This document shows positions 42,146 to 50,541 of a stretch of DNA of 54,608 bases, in pieces (positions within the stretch are counted from its first letter, which is position 1; every line of letters starts with the position of its first letter). This DNA comes from an uncultured Eubacteriales bacterium (GTDB taxonomy: Bacteria; Bacillota; Clostridia; Oscillospirales; CAG-382), in NCBI GenBank assembly GCA_934502885.1, contig CAKSUT010000017.1, forward strand, positions 1 to 54,608. Reading direction: 5' to 3'. Both the position numbers and the translations under genes were made by a program. A model generated the notes under the pieces. It saw nothing but the letters and a program-made list of their open reading frames with translations. It searched no databases and had not been told where the DNA came from.

Positions 42146-43167
42146 AATGGTATCAGAGTGAAATTTCACCGGACAGCATTGTAATAAGCTCTCGTGTAAG
42201 ACTTGCGAGAAACCTTGAAAACTTCCCGTTTCCGCCGAAACTCGACGGCAAAGGACGTGAAAAGATAATCGCCGCGGTTCGTTCGGCACTCGAAAAGTAC
42301 GGCACGGAAAACTACACCTACACCGACCTCTCCGAGAGGACGGCGAACGAGAACTCGGTTCTCGTCGAGGATCACCTCATAAGCCGCGAGTTCTGCGATA
42401 TGCCGCAGAGCGTAAAGCGCACCCTTGTCACCGACGAGGACGGCAAGATAGCCGTTATGATAGGCGAAGAGGATCACCTGAGAATACAGTGCATTCTCCC
42501 GGGACTTGCGATAGAAAAGGCGTATGAGGAAGCGAATGCGGTGGACGATATAATCGCAAAGGGCGTAAATTACGCATACGACGAAAAGCTCGGCTACCTC
42601 ACAAGCTGTCCCACAAACCTCGGTACGGGACTTCGCGCGTCGGTAATGCTTCATCTTCCGGCAATAAAGGAGTGCGGTTACTTAAAGAGCGTCATAAATC
42701 TTATGACGAAAATAGGACTCACCGTAAGAGGACTCTACGGAGAGGGCAGCGAGGCGGACGGATGTCTGTATCAGATATCCAATCAGGTAACGCTCGGTAT
42801 CTCCGAAAAGGACACCATCGAAAAGCTCTCGGACGCCGTTGCGAAGGTCGTCGATAAGGAAACGGAGCTTCGCCGCAAGATGAAAACTCAGGGCGGGGTT
42901 GCCTTTGAAGACAGACTCTGGCGTGCCTACGGCATACTTACAAACGCAAGAAAACTCTCATTCTCGGAATTTGTATCGCTTTGGTCGGACGTAAGGCTTG
43001 GTGTTTCGTGCGGTATTATCACGGGTATCAGAAGCAAGAACCTCACTTCTCTTCTCATAACCTCGATGCCGTGCCACATAATCGATCTCTCGCCGGAAGC
43101 GAAGAATCCGGCAAGACGCGACGAGATAAGAGCCGCAAAGGTAAGAGAAGCTCTTGCGGTAAAGTAA
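42142..43167 (+). CDS. mcsB: McsB, protein arginine kinase
   Basis: A 341-residue phosphagen-kinase-fold enzyme that phosphorylates arginines on misfolded proteins and on CtsR, marking them for ClpCP. Family segments: SSRVRLARNLENFPFP near the N-terminus, the EEDHLRIQ loop, CPTNLGTGLRASVMLHLP (active-site Cys), and RGLYGEGSEADG. The ATG overlaps the mcsA stop. Confidence 0.95.
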   Translation: MKWYQSEISPDSIVISSRVRLARNLENFPFPPKLDGKGREKIIAAVRSALEKYGTENYTYTDLSERTANENSVLVEDHLISREFCDMPQSVKRTLVTDEDGKIAVMIGEEDHLRIQCILPGLAIEKAYEEANAVDDIIAKGVNYAYDEKLGYLTSCPTNLGTGLRASVMLHLPAIKECGYLKSVINLMTKIGLTVRGLYGEGSEADGCLYQISNQVTLGISEKDTIEKLSDAVAKVVDKETELRRKMKTQGGVAFEDRLWRAYGILTNARKLSFSEFVSLWSDVRLGVSCGIITGIRSKNLTSLLITSMPCHIIDLSPEAKNPARRDEIRAAKVREALAVK

Positions 43168-43287
43168 AGCGTTAACTTCTGCCGGGACTTTAACGGGCTT
43201 CGGCAAGACTTACAAAGAACAGAACAACAGGTTTTTCTTCCCACGAAGGTATTTGATATCTTCATCTCACGGAAAGGAATGATATAT

Positions 43288-45891
43288 ATGCTTAGATTTA
43301 CAACCAATGCGGCAGCGGCTATAACGGCTGCACAAAAGACAGCGGGCGAACTCGGACACAACTACGTCGGCAGCGAGCATTTGCTCCTCGGGCTTCTCAG
43401 CCGTACCGACAGCATTGCGGCAAAGCTTCTCACCGACGCCGGCGCCGACTACGATGCGGTTCACGGTATGGTGGTTTCCGAATCCGGCACGGGTGAGTCG
43501 GCAGGCAGCGAAGGACTTGCCGTAACTCCGAGAACGAAGAGGATAATTGATCTCTCCGCTCAGATAGCAAACTCCATGAATCAGGGTTACGTCGGCACGG
43601 AGCATCTTCTCATGGCGCTTCTCAAGGAGGACTGCGTGGCAAGAGACATCCTCGGCAGACTCTCGGTTGACGTCGATAATCTCTACTCAAAGGCAAGTGC
43701 CTCCGCAATGGGCTTCTCCGCTCCTTACGGAAGTGCCGCTGACGACGATGAGGACGACGACGGCTATGCTTACGGCGGTGCAGGCTCGTCCGCTCCTGCC
43801 GGTGCAAAGAAGGGCGGCGGCAAAACCCCGACTCTCGATAAGTACGGCACCGACCTTACAAAGGCGGCAAAGGAGGGTTCTCTTGACCCCGTAATCGGTC
43901 GTGACAAGGAGACCGAGCGTGTAATCCAGATACTCTCGAGACGTACAAAGAACAACCCCTGCCTTATAGGTGAACCGGGCGTCGGCAAAACGGCGGTTGT
44001 CGAAGGACTCGCACAGAAGATTGCCTCCGGCGACGTTCCCGAAACGCTCAAGAATAAGAGAGTCGTTGCTCTCGACCTCTCCGGTATGATAGCCGGTGCA
44101 AAGTACAGAGGCGAATTTGAGGAGCGTATCAAAAGCGTAATGGACGAGGTCAAGAACGCCGGCGACGTTATCCTCTTCATTGATGAAATCCACACCCTTA
44201 TCGGCGCCGGAGGTGCTGAGGGCGCAATTGACGCCGCAAACATCTTAAAGCCCGCTCTTGCAAGAGGCGAGATGCAGGTGATAGGCGCGACGACCATCGA
44301 CGAATACAGAAAGCACATCGAAAAGGATGCCGCACTCGAACGCCGTTTCGGCTCCGTAATGGTAGGCGAACCTACGAAAGAAGAAGCCGTTCTCATACTC
44401 AGGGGACTCCGCGACAAGTACGAGGCTCACCACAAGGTAAAGATCACCGACGAAGCAATCGACGCCGCAGTAAATCTCTCGGTAAGGTACATCGCCGACA
44501 GATATCTTCCCGATAAGGCGATCGACCTCATCGACGAGACCGCATCGAGAAAGCGTATTCACGAGATTACCGAACCCGACGACATAAGAAACACCGAAGA
44601 CAAGCTCAAGAGCGTTAAGGGCGAAAAGGAGGAAGCGGTAAAGTCGCAGAACTTTGAAAAGGCGGCGGAGCTTCTCACCGAGGAAAAGAACCTTTCCGCA
44701 AAGCTTGAAAAGATGAAGAGCGAGTGGAAAGACGCCAAGGGCGGCAAGGGTGCAAACTATCCGTCAATCGGAGAGAACGATATTGCGGAGACCGTCACGA
44801 GCATGACCGGTATTCCCGTATCGAAGCTTGAGGGCGACGAATCCGAAAAGCTCCTTCACCTCGACGAAATACTCCGCAAGCGTGTCATAGGTCAGGACGA
44901 GGCTGTTTCCGTAATCGCAAGAGCGATAAGAAGAGGCAGAACCGGACTAAAAGACCCCAAGAGACCTCAGGGTTCATTCATCTTCTGCGGTCCTACGGGC
45001 GTAGGTAAAACGGAGCTTTCAAAGGCTCTTGCCGAGGCTCTCTTCGGAGACGAAAACGCAATTATAAGAATCGATATGTCGGAGTACATGGAGAAGCACA
45101 GCGTGTCTAAGCTTATAGGCGCACCTCCCGGATACGTCGGATATGATGAAGCCGGTCAGCTCACCGAGAAAGTACGCCGTAAGCCCTACTCGGTAGTCCT
45201 TTTCGATGAGATAGAGAAGGCTCACCCGGATGTATTCAACATTCTCCTCCAGATTCTTGAGGACGGTATGCTCACGGATTCTCACGGCAGAAAGGTTGAC
45301 TTCAAGAATACCGTTATCATTATGACCTCGAACCTCGGCTCTTCCGATATCGCCGACAACAGGAAGCCTCTCGGATTTGAGGGTGCGGCAGACGGCGAAA
45401 AGGAAGCAAAAGACGAAAGAGAACGTGCGAAGGAGGCAGTCATGGCGGCGCTTAAGAGAACGTTCCGTCCCGAGCTTCTCAACCGTATCGACGAGATCGT
45501 AGTATTCAACAAGCTCTCCGACGAGGATATCGCAAAGATTGCAAAGCTCATGCTCTCCGAGATTACCAAGCGTATCAACGCAATGGGCATCAAGATCACC
45601 TTCACCAACGAACTCTGCAAGCAGCTTGCAAAGGCAGGTTTTGATCCCGTTTACGGTGCAAGACCTCTTCGCCGTGCAATTCAGCGTCAGATCGAGGACT
45701 CCTTCTCAACCGAGCTTCTTGAGGGCAAGGTCAAAGAAGGCGACAGCGTAATTGCCGACTTCAAGGACGGCGGTGTTGTCTATACCAAGGTCGAAAAGAC
45801 CGAGGGTGCGGACAAGTCCGAGCCGGAGGAGAAGAAAGAGGAAACGTCTGCGGACGAAGCTAAGCCCGGTGATTCCGATAAAGCGGAATAA
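43288..45891 (+). CDS. clpC: ClpC, AAA+ unfoldase
   Basis: An 867-residue HSP100 chaperone that feeds ClpP, recognising arginine-phosphorylated or MecA-delivered substrates. The N-domain (1-145) has two Clp repeats (GHNYVGSEHLLLGLL, NQGYVGTEHLLMALL). A linker rich in Asp/Gly follows (about 150-180). D1 has GEPGVGKTA and the UVR-like middle domain near 445-480; D2 has GPTGVGKTE, GAPPGYVGYDEAG and LLNRID. A long acidic Glu/Lys tail ends the protein. Start: the ATG at 43288 has AAAGGA 9 bases upstream; the ATG at 43279 is too close to it. Confidence 0.95.
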   Translation: MLRFTTNAAAAITAAQKTAGELGHNYVGSEHLLLGLLSRTDSIAAKLLTDAGADYDAVHGMVVSESGTGESAGSEGLAVTPRTKRIIDLSAQIANSMNQGYVGTEHLLMALLKEDCVARDILGRLSVDVDNLYSKASASAMGFSAPYGSAADDDEDDDGYAYGGAGSSAPAGAKKGGGKTPTLDKYGTDLTKAAKEGSLDPVIGRDKETERVIQILSRRTKNNPCLIGEPGVGKTAVVEGLAQKIASGDVPETLKNKRVVALDLSGMIAGAKYRGEFEERIKSVMDEVKNAGDVILFIDEIHTLIGAGGAEGAIDAANILKPALARGEMQVIGATTIDEYRKHIEKDAALERRFGSVMVGEPTKEEAVLILRGLRDKYEAHHKVKITDEAIDAAVNLSVRYIADRYLPDKAIDLIDETASRKRIHEITEPDDIRNTEDKLKSVKGEKEEAVKSQNFEKAAELLTEEKNLSAKLEKMKSEWKDAKGGKGANYPSIGENDIAETVTSMTGIPVSKLEGDESEKLLHLDEILRKRVIGQDEAVSVIARAIRRGRTGLKDPKRPQGSFIFCGPTGVGKTELSKALAEALFGDENAIIRIDMSEYMEKHSVSKLIGAPPGYVGYDEAGQLTEKVRRKPYSVVLFDEIEKAHPDVFNILLQILEDGMLTDSHGRKVDFKNTVIIMTSNLGSSDIADNRKPLGFEGAADGEKEAKDERERAKEAVMAALKRTFRPELLNRIDEIVVFNKLSDEDIAKIAKLMLSEITKRINAMGIKITFTNELCKQLAKAGFDPVYGARPLRRAIQRQIEDSFSTELLEGKVKEGDSVIADFKDGGVVYTKVEKTEGADKSEPEEKKEETSADEAKPGDSDKAE

Positions 45892-45910
45892 TCAAAACAA
45901 GTAAAATTTA

Positions 45911-45944
45911 CCCCGGCGGTTCGCGTGTGAGCCGCCGGGGTTTT
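45911..45944 (+). terminator. Terminator of the ctsR-clpC operon
   Basis: CCCCGGCGG pairs with CCGCCGGGG, loop 12, followed by TTTTG. Confidence 0.9.
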
Positions 45945-46091
45945 GTGTCTTACGAGGGCTTACGAAGGCTTACGAGGGGTCTCCGACGGCTTCTTTTCTT
46001 GAAAGAAAAGAAGCAAAAGAACTCTCGCCTATTTCAAGGCTGTCGCCTTGAAATGGAAAGTCTTTTGTATATTTGAGGTTATACCGCGTTC

Positions 46092-46111
46092 GGTGCGCAT
46101 ATATGCGCACC
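46092..46111. repeat. Perfect 20-bp palindrome
   Basis: GGTGCGCATATATGCGCACC, with no loop, in the repeat-rich region after clpC. Confidence 0.75.
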
Positions 46112-46416
46112 ATATAAGCAAGCGACCGAACGAGATGAGGCGGACTCATCTTATCCAAGATAGTGCCGTTCAACCTCGACGAGGTCTCGGTCGAAGATGT
46201 GTTTGGCTTCATGTTTTGTGGGGACTGTAATTTCCACCTTCTCCCGTTCACCGATTTTACGCCTCGCACGGCTCGACTGCAAAATTCGGCGAAGAGGGGC
46301 TTTTTGGAAAGTGCGTGAATTGAGGTTGGCACTCACTTATGGGGGATTCGGTGAAAATGAAGCTTTCTTGAGAGTGCGAAGCTCGAGATTAGCATTATCT
46401 CTATGGTGTAGTAATG

Positions 46417-46553
46417 GAGGTAGCGAAGCTACCGAGGCTCCCTTGTGTAAGGGGAGCTGTCAGCGAAGCTGACTGAGGGGCTGTCGGATAAGAACTCTCT
46501 CAATGGTATAGCAAGGCGATAACAAAGCCGCCTGAGGGGCTGTCAGATAAGTG
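46417..46553 (+). repeat. REP/MITE-like intergenic element, one good and one degenerate copy
   Basis: The sequence has nested hairpins GGTAGCGAAGCTACC, CTCCCTTGTGTAAGGGGAG and GTCAGCGAAGCTGAC, then TGAGGGGCTGTCGGATAAG. The last part recurs at about 46532-46552 as TGAGGGGCTGTCAGATAAG. Elements of this form are scattered in many Clostridia genomes (from memory). Confidence 0.65.
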
Positions 46554-46743
46554 CTTTCTTCATGGAAAATTCGGTGAAAATGCGGCTCTTGGATGTGTAC
46601 GAAACTCGAGGTTCGCATTCTCCACATGGTATTTTGTAGGGAACGGGCTTGCTCGTTCCTCATGAACCAAACGCAAGGTTATCGTTTTCGTACCGTAGAA
46701 ATGCGGCAAACGGTAAGCACTATTCAAAATTGAAGAAAAGCGC

Positions 46744-46794
46744 AGCTTTTCAACCCCAATTCTCCATTCTCCACTCTCAATTCTCAATTTTGAA
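46744..46794 (+). repeat. Interspersed intergenic repeat, copy c
   Basis: Begins AGCTTTTCAACCCCAATTCT and ends TCAATTCTCAATTTTGAAAA; directly repeated 120 bases further on. Confidence 0.7.
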
Positions 46795-46864
46795 AATCCG
46801 CTCTCCCTTTATCGCACACGCTCAAATCCGCACCATACAATCAATGAAAAAAAGCGACTTTAGG

Positions 46865-46917
46865 AGCTTTTCAACGTCAATTTTCCATTCTCCACTTTCA
46901 ATTCTCAATTTTTGAAA
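46865..46917 (+). repeat. Interspersed intergenic repeat, copy d
   Basis: Begins GAGCTTTTCAACGTCAATTT and ends TCAATTCTCAATTTTTGAAA; about 90 percent like copy c by eye. Confidence 0.7.
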
Positions 46918-46929
46918 AGCTCTGCTTTT

Positions 46930-47997
46930 CTACTTTACCTCCACTTCCGTTTCCCCGTTCTCGTACCTTACGCGGTAGGTAAAGGTGGGATAAGCGTTTT
47001 TGGACAGCGTGCGCCAAACGGCTTTTTGCTTTTCGCACGGCAGACCGAACGGTGAAAGATCAATGCCGCCGTCGGGCAGAATGCTTGCGCTCCTGAAATT
47101 GTCAAAGCCGTAATCGAGCATCGCCGTGTGAGCGTTCCAGTCGTCGGGACAGCCGAGCGTCACCGCAATAAGAAGCGTTCCGTCACGCTCCGCCGCACTC
47201 ACAAGACACCGCCCTGCCGCTTTGGTGAAGCCTGTCTTCACTCCGCACGCACCGTCGTACAGACGGAGAAGCTTGTTGTGGTTTGTGAAGTATCGCTTCT
47301 TTTCACCGTTTTCTCCGCCGACAATCGCATTTTGCGTCGATACCGCTTCGGCAACCGTCTTATTTTCGAGAGCCGCCGACGCAATAACCGCAAGCTCATA
47401 TGCCGTGGTATAGTGACTGTCGTCGGGGAGTCCGTGGGGATTGGTGAAGTGCGTTGAGGTAAGTCCGAGACTCTGCGCCTTTTCGTTCATCTTTTCCGCA
47501 AATGCGTCAACGCTTCCGCATGACAGTACCGCAAGAGCCGTCGCCGCATCGTTGCCCGATTCAAGCATGAGACCGTATAAAAGCGTCTTTACGCTCACCG
47601 TCTCGCCGGCTTCAAGGTAAATAGAGCTTCCATCAATTCCGGCGGCGTCCTTCGGGACTTTCACATAATCGTCCGGAGAAAGAAGCTCAGCGGCGACAAG
47701 CGCCGTCATTATCTTCGTCGTGCTTGCCATGGGGAGGATGCGGTCGCAGCCGTGCGAAAAAAGTATCTCGCGGCTCCTTCCGTCGATGAGTACGGCTCCC
47801 TCGGCGTATACGGTCGGTGCCGTGCTTTCCGCTGTCGCCGCGCCTATGTCAACCTCCGTGAGTACCGCCGACGGCACGGAGGAATGCGTCTCTCTCGGTT
47901 CGGCTGTCCCGACCGCAAGCCGAAAAAACGGCATCAGTGCGACGAAAAGTCCGAATATTATGAGCGTCGAAACCGAAAATTTTTCGTGTGTGTCCAT
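46930..47997 (-). CDS. Serine D-alanyl-D-alanine carboxypeptidase (DacF/PBP5 family)
   Basis: A 355-residue penicillin-binding protein that removes the terminal D-Ala of peptidoglycan. An N-terminal membrane segment (LIIFGLFVALMPFFRLAV) anchors or exports it. The catalytic motifs are present: MASTTKIMTA (SxxK), ESGNDAA (SxN) and VKTGFT (KTG). The short C-terminus lacks a full PBP5 C-domain and amphipathic anchor, resembling sporulation-type DacF. GAGAGG lies 8 bases before the ATG. Confidence 0.92.
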   Translation of the reverse strand: MDTHEKFSVSTLIIFGLFVALMPFFRLAVGTAEPRETHSSVPSAVLTEVDIGAATAESTAPTVYAEGAVLIDGRSREILFSHGCDRILPMASTTKIMTALVAAELLSPDDYVKVPKDAAGIDGSSIYLEAGETVSVKTLLYGLMLESGNDAATALAVLSCGSVDAFAEKMNEKAQSLGLTSTHFTNPHGLPDDSHYTTAYELAVIASAALENKTVAEAVSTQNAIVGGENGEKKRYFTNHNKLLRLYDGACGVKTGFTKAAGRCLVSAAERDGTLLIAVTLGCPDDWNAHTAMLDYGFDNFRSASILPDGGIDLSPFGLPCEKQKAVWRTLSKNAYPTFTYRVRYENGETEVEVK

Positions 47998-48142
47998 ATT
48001 GTTTACCTCTCTTGTACGAATGGTACATTATATGCTTGAGGGACGGCGGTACTTTCCAAACGCAAATATGTTTACATCATCGTTACAAAGACGTGAAATA
48101 AATGTATTATAATCACTTGTGAAGACAGTACGGGAGGGGCAC

Positions 48143-48913
48143 ATGAACATATTCAAAAAAGCGGCGTACAAACTGAAAAAATATCCGAAAGGCGAGGTCA
48201 CGGTGATTATTGCCGCAGGCGGTACGGGAAGCAGAATGGGCGGCGTGCCGAAACCGCTTCTCAATCTGCGCGGAAAACCGGTTATAGAGTACAGCCTTGA
48301 AGCGTTTTCTGCCTGCGAATGTGTCGGACGTATATTTATAGCCGCCAAAGCGGACGACATACCGAGCTACGAGAGCATAATGAAAAGCGGACGCTTCCCG
48401 AAACTTTCGGGTGTGGTCGAGGGCGGCGGAACAAGAAGCGAGTCGGTCGCAAACGCATTTACGGCGGCAATGCGCGACGGCATGACCGACTTCGTTGCGA
48501 TCCACGACGGTGCAAGACCGCTCATAACTCCCGAAGAAACAGAGCGCGCCGCAAAGCTTGCCGCAGTCTACGGAAGCGGAGTGTGCGCCTCAAAGGTGCG
48601 CGACACCGTCAAACGTGCAAGCCGGGGAGGAAAGGTCACGGAGAATATCGACCGTGAGGGACTGTGGCTCATCTCGACTCCGCAGATTTTCTCGACGGAC
48701 CATTACCATGCGGCATTGTCGGCGGCGGTCGCAAGCGCAAAGAAGAACGGCTCTTCGCCGATAGATTTCACCGACGACAGCACGATGTTCGGCGACGCAG
48801 GCTTTACGGTAATGCTTTCCGAAGCAAGCGCAGACAACATAAAGATAACCTACCCTGAGGATATAGCGGTTGCAGAGGGAATACTCGCCGCAAGAGAAAG
48901 AGGTAAAGCATAA
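48143..48913 (+). CDS. ispD: IspD, 2-C-methyl-D-erythritol 4-phosphate cytidylyltransferase
   Basis: Third enzyme of the MEP isoprenoid pathway: MEP + CTP to CDP-ME. The 256-residue protein has IIAAGGTGSRMGGVPKPLL (CTP-binding loop), VEGGGTRSESVANAF, IHDGARPLI and DFTDDSTMFGDAG. The N-terminus has a basic extension (NIFKKAAYKLKKYPKGE). Start: ATG at 48143, 5 bases after GGGAGG; the GTG at 48119 has no ribosome site. The stop overlaps the ispF start by one base. Confidence 0.95.
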   Translation: MNIFKKAAYKLKKYPKGEVTVIIAAGGTGSRMGGVPKPLLNLRGKPVIEYSLEAFSACECVGRIFIAAKADDIPSYESIMKSGRFPKLSGVVEGGGTRSESVANAFTAAMRDGMTDFVAIHDGARPLITPEETERAAKLAAVYGSGVCASKVRDTVKRASRGGKVTENIDREGLWLISTPQIFSTDHYHAALSAAVASAKKNGSSPIDFTDDSTMFGDAGFTVMLSEASADNIKITYPEDIAVAEGILAARERGKA

Positions 48914-49401
48914 TGAATATGAGCGATATACGCATAGGTCACGGCTACGACGTCCACAGACTGACCGAGGGGCGGCGGCTTATTCTCGGCGGAGTCGATA
49001 TTCCGCACGCGAGGGGGCTTGACGGTCACTCGGACGCCGACGTGCTTACCCACGCACTCTGTGACGCCATGCTCGGCGCACTTGCCCTCGGCGACATCGG
49101 ACGTCATTTTCCCGACAACGACGACAGCTACCTCGGCATATCGAGTCTGATTCTTCTCGAAAGAGTAGCGGAACTTTGCCGTGAAAAGGGATACATACTT
49201 TCAAACTGCGACGTGACGGTTCTTGCACAGAAGCCGAAGCTTGCGCCGCACATCGACGGAATGCGAGAGAACATCGCACGAGCCGTCGGCGTCGATATTG
49301 ACCGTGTGAGCGTAAAGGCGACAACAGAGGAACGCCTCGGCTTCACCGGCAGGGAAGAGGGCATTGCCGCCCATGCCGCAGTGATTATGGCAAAGGAATA
49401 A
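48913..49401 (+). CDS. ispF: IspF, 2-C-methyl-D-erythritol 2,4-cyclodiphosphate synthase
   Basis: Fifth enzyme of the MEP pathway, a 162-residue trimer-forming zinc enzyme. RIGHGYDVHRL supplies Asp and His metal ligands; GHSDADVLTHALCDAMLGAL, DIGRHFPD, and the C-terminal KATTEERLGFTGREEGIAAHA are family signatures. It follows ispD with a TAATG overlap, and a bidirectional hairpin ends the pair. Confidence 0.96.
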   Translation: MNMSDIRIGHGYDVHRLTEGRRLILGGVDIPHARGLDGHSDADVLTHALCDAMLGALALGDIGRHFPDNDDSYLGISSLILLERVAELCREKGYILSNCDVTVLAQKPKLAPHIDGMRENIARAVGVDIDRVSVKATTEERLGFTGREEGIAAHAAVIMAKE

Positions 49402-49410
49402 TTGCGTATA

Positions 49411-49447
49411 AAAAACGCCGCCGAGGATTGGGTTTCTTCGGCGGTTT
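49411..49447. terminator. Bidirectional terminator between ispF and the pyrophosphatase-like gene
   Basis: CCGCCGA (49418-49424) pairs with TCGGCGG (49438-49444); TTTGAGTT follows on plus, CGTTTTTTATA on minus. Confidence 0.7.
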
Positions 49448-49450
49448 GAG

Positions 49451-49795
49451 TTATTCGGTAATTATTTTCGATTCAAAGTATTTCTCGCAAAACGCAGTCA
49501 TTTCTTTTATCTCGTCTGCCGTAAAAGTCAATCCGAACGGTGCAGCGACAAGCTTATCCTCATTGTTGTTGAGACGGTGGATAACTGCTATAACTTTCCC
49601 CGTAAAAGGTTTTTGGGGTTCGCAAACTCCGAGAATGTAAGCGTCTGTTCCTTCACCGTCCGGGGAGAGCGTTCCCTCGATGTAACCGTAATTGACAGTG
49701 TAGATTGTGTCATGGTGTTTCGGATGGCGGCTGCCGACGGGACGGTCAACCGTTACACGGACAGTGTCTCCGATTGAAGGAAATGCGCCGCTCAC
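49451..49795 (-). CDS. Inorganic pyrophosphatase-like protein
   Basis: A 114-residue protein resembling a short family I inorganic pyrophosphatase: V-x-VDRPVGSRHPKHHDTIY, VNYGYIEGTLSPDGEGTDAYILG (cf. the Y-N-Y-G-Y-I and DGDPxD motifs) and KVIAVIHRLNNNEDKLV. At about two thirds of the usual length and with a diverged DGDP motif, activity is uncertain. Start: GTG at 49795, after AAGG and overlapping the upstream YbaK gene by 4 bases (GTGA); the longer frame to 49819 would overlap more and lacks a ribosome site. Confidence 0.7.
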   Translation of the reverse strand: MSGAFPSIGDTVRVTVDRPVGSRHPKHHDTIYTVNYGYIEGTLSPDGEGTDAYILGVCEPQKPFTGKVIAVIHRLNNNEDKLVAAPFGLTFTADEIKEMTAFCEKYFESKIITE

Positions 49796-50259
49796 TTCGC
49801 CTTGCAGACATCTACCCACGCCGCAAAGCCGGAGTACTTTTCAAGCTCGGGGATAGTCAGCTCAATTGCGCTGTTTGCGCTTCCGCACGCCGGGAACACT
49901 GTCTCGAAACGCTTGAGCGATTCGTCGAGATAGACCTCAACCCCGTCGTTTACGGCAAAAGGACACACACCGCCCACGCCGTAACCTATAGTCGGTTCGA
50001 CCTCGTCAAAGGTCAGCATCTTTGCCTTGACCCCAAAGCGTGTCTTGTACTTTGCATTGTCAACCTTGACGTCGCCTGCGGTAACGACAAGTATCGGCTT
50101 GTCGCCCACAAAAAACGACAGCGACTTTGCTATTCTGCACGGTTCGCAGCCGAGAGCCGCCGCCGCAAGCTCAACAGTCGCACTCGACACATCGAATTCC
50201 CTCATGCGATCCGCAATGCCGCACTTTGCGAAATATTCTTTTACTTTTTCTATTGCCAT
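49792..50259 (-). CDS. YbaK/EbsC family aminoacyl-tRNA deacylase
   Basis: A 155-residue protein of the YbaK/ProX superfamily that hydrolyses mischarged tRNA such as Cys-tRNAPro. Family features: FDVSSATVELAAAALGCEPCRIAKSLSF (conserved Lys in the IAKSL segment), LVVTAGDVKVDNAKYK, GVGGVCPFAV and VFPACGSANSAIEL. Start: the ATG at 50259 has GGAGG 8 bases upstream; the ATG at 50274 is in front of the ribosome site. It is translationally coupled to the next gene. Confidence 0.88.
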   Translation of the reverse strand: MAIEKVKEYFAKCGIADRMREFDVSSATVELAAAALGCEPCRIAKSLSFFVGDKPILVVTAGDVKVDNAKYKTRFGVKAKMLTFDEVEPTIGYGVGGVCPFAVNDGVEVYLDESLKRFETVFPACGSANSAIELTIPELEKYSGFAAWVDVCKAK

Positions 50260-50541
50260 GATGATTACCTCCATGTTTTTCTGTGTTTACTTTTACCACA
50301 AAATAGTGACCCTGCGGTGTATAACTTTCACGATATCTGTAAACTTGCGCCGAAAAGTCGGCGCAAATGTCGGAACTTCGCAAATTCACAAGAAAATTTA
50401 CATATACCGGGATTATATTGTAAAACTTTGCTCTTGCAATTTCTCCTGTTTTCTGATAAAATACTACAATCCGTATATTGTATTTGTACCTGTACGGTAC
50501 AACCGAACGACTGAAACGATTGAAAGGAAGAGACAGCGAAT
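50260..50541. other. Divergent region between ybaK-like gene and guaA
   Basis: It contains a 9-bp hairpin (TTGCGCCGA with TCGGCGCAA, 50346-50367), the guaA promoter and a short inverted repeat TGTACC/GGTACA (50488-50504) in the guaA leader. No purine or guanidine riboswitch was recognised. Confidence 0.5.
50434..50462 (+). promoter_or_regulatory. Promoter of guaA
   Basis: TTGCAA (50434-50439), 17-base spacer, TAAAAT (50457-50462). Confidence 0.65.

Larger units (their letters stand above)
45945..46929. other. Gene-free repeat-rich stretch of about 1 kb
   Basis: No convincing gene on either strand. It contains palindromes (CTTCTTTTCTT/AAGAAAAGAAG near 45990-46013, TTTCAAGG/CCTTGAAA near 46033-46054, GGTGCGCATATATGCGCACC at 46092-46111), a REP-like element (46417-46490) with a degenerate second copy to about 46553, and two direct copies of an interspersed repeat (46744-46794, 46865-46917). 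Confidence 0.7.

Noticed and set aside
46151..46336. 61-codon open frame on the minus strand in the repeat-rich region
   Set aside because: No ribosome site, overlaps another open frame and lies in repeat sequence. The KHEAKHIFDRDLVEVERHY stretch is curious but does not match a family I know.
50344..50369. Hairpin upstream of guaA as a riboswitch or terminator
   Set aside because: It lies upstream of the guaA promoter and beyond the ybaK-like start, no T-run follows it, and no riboswitch core is recognisable.
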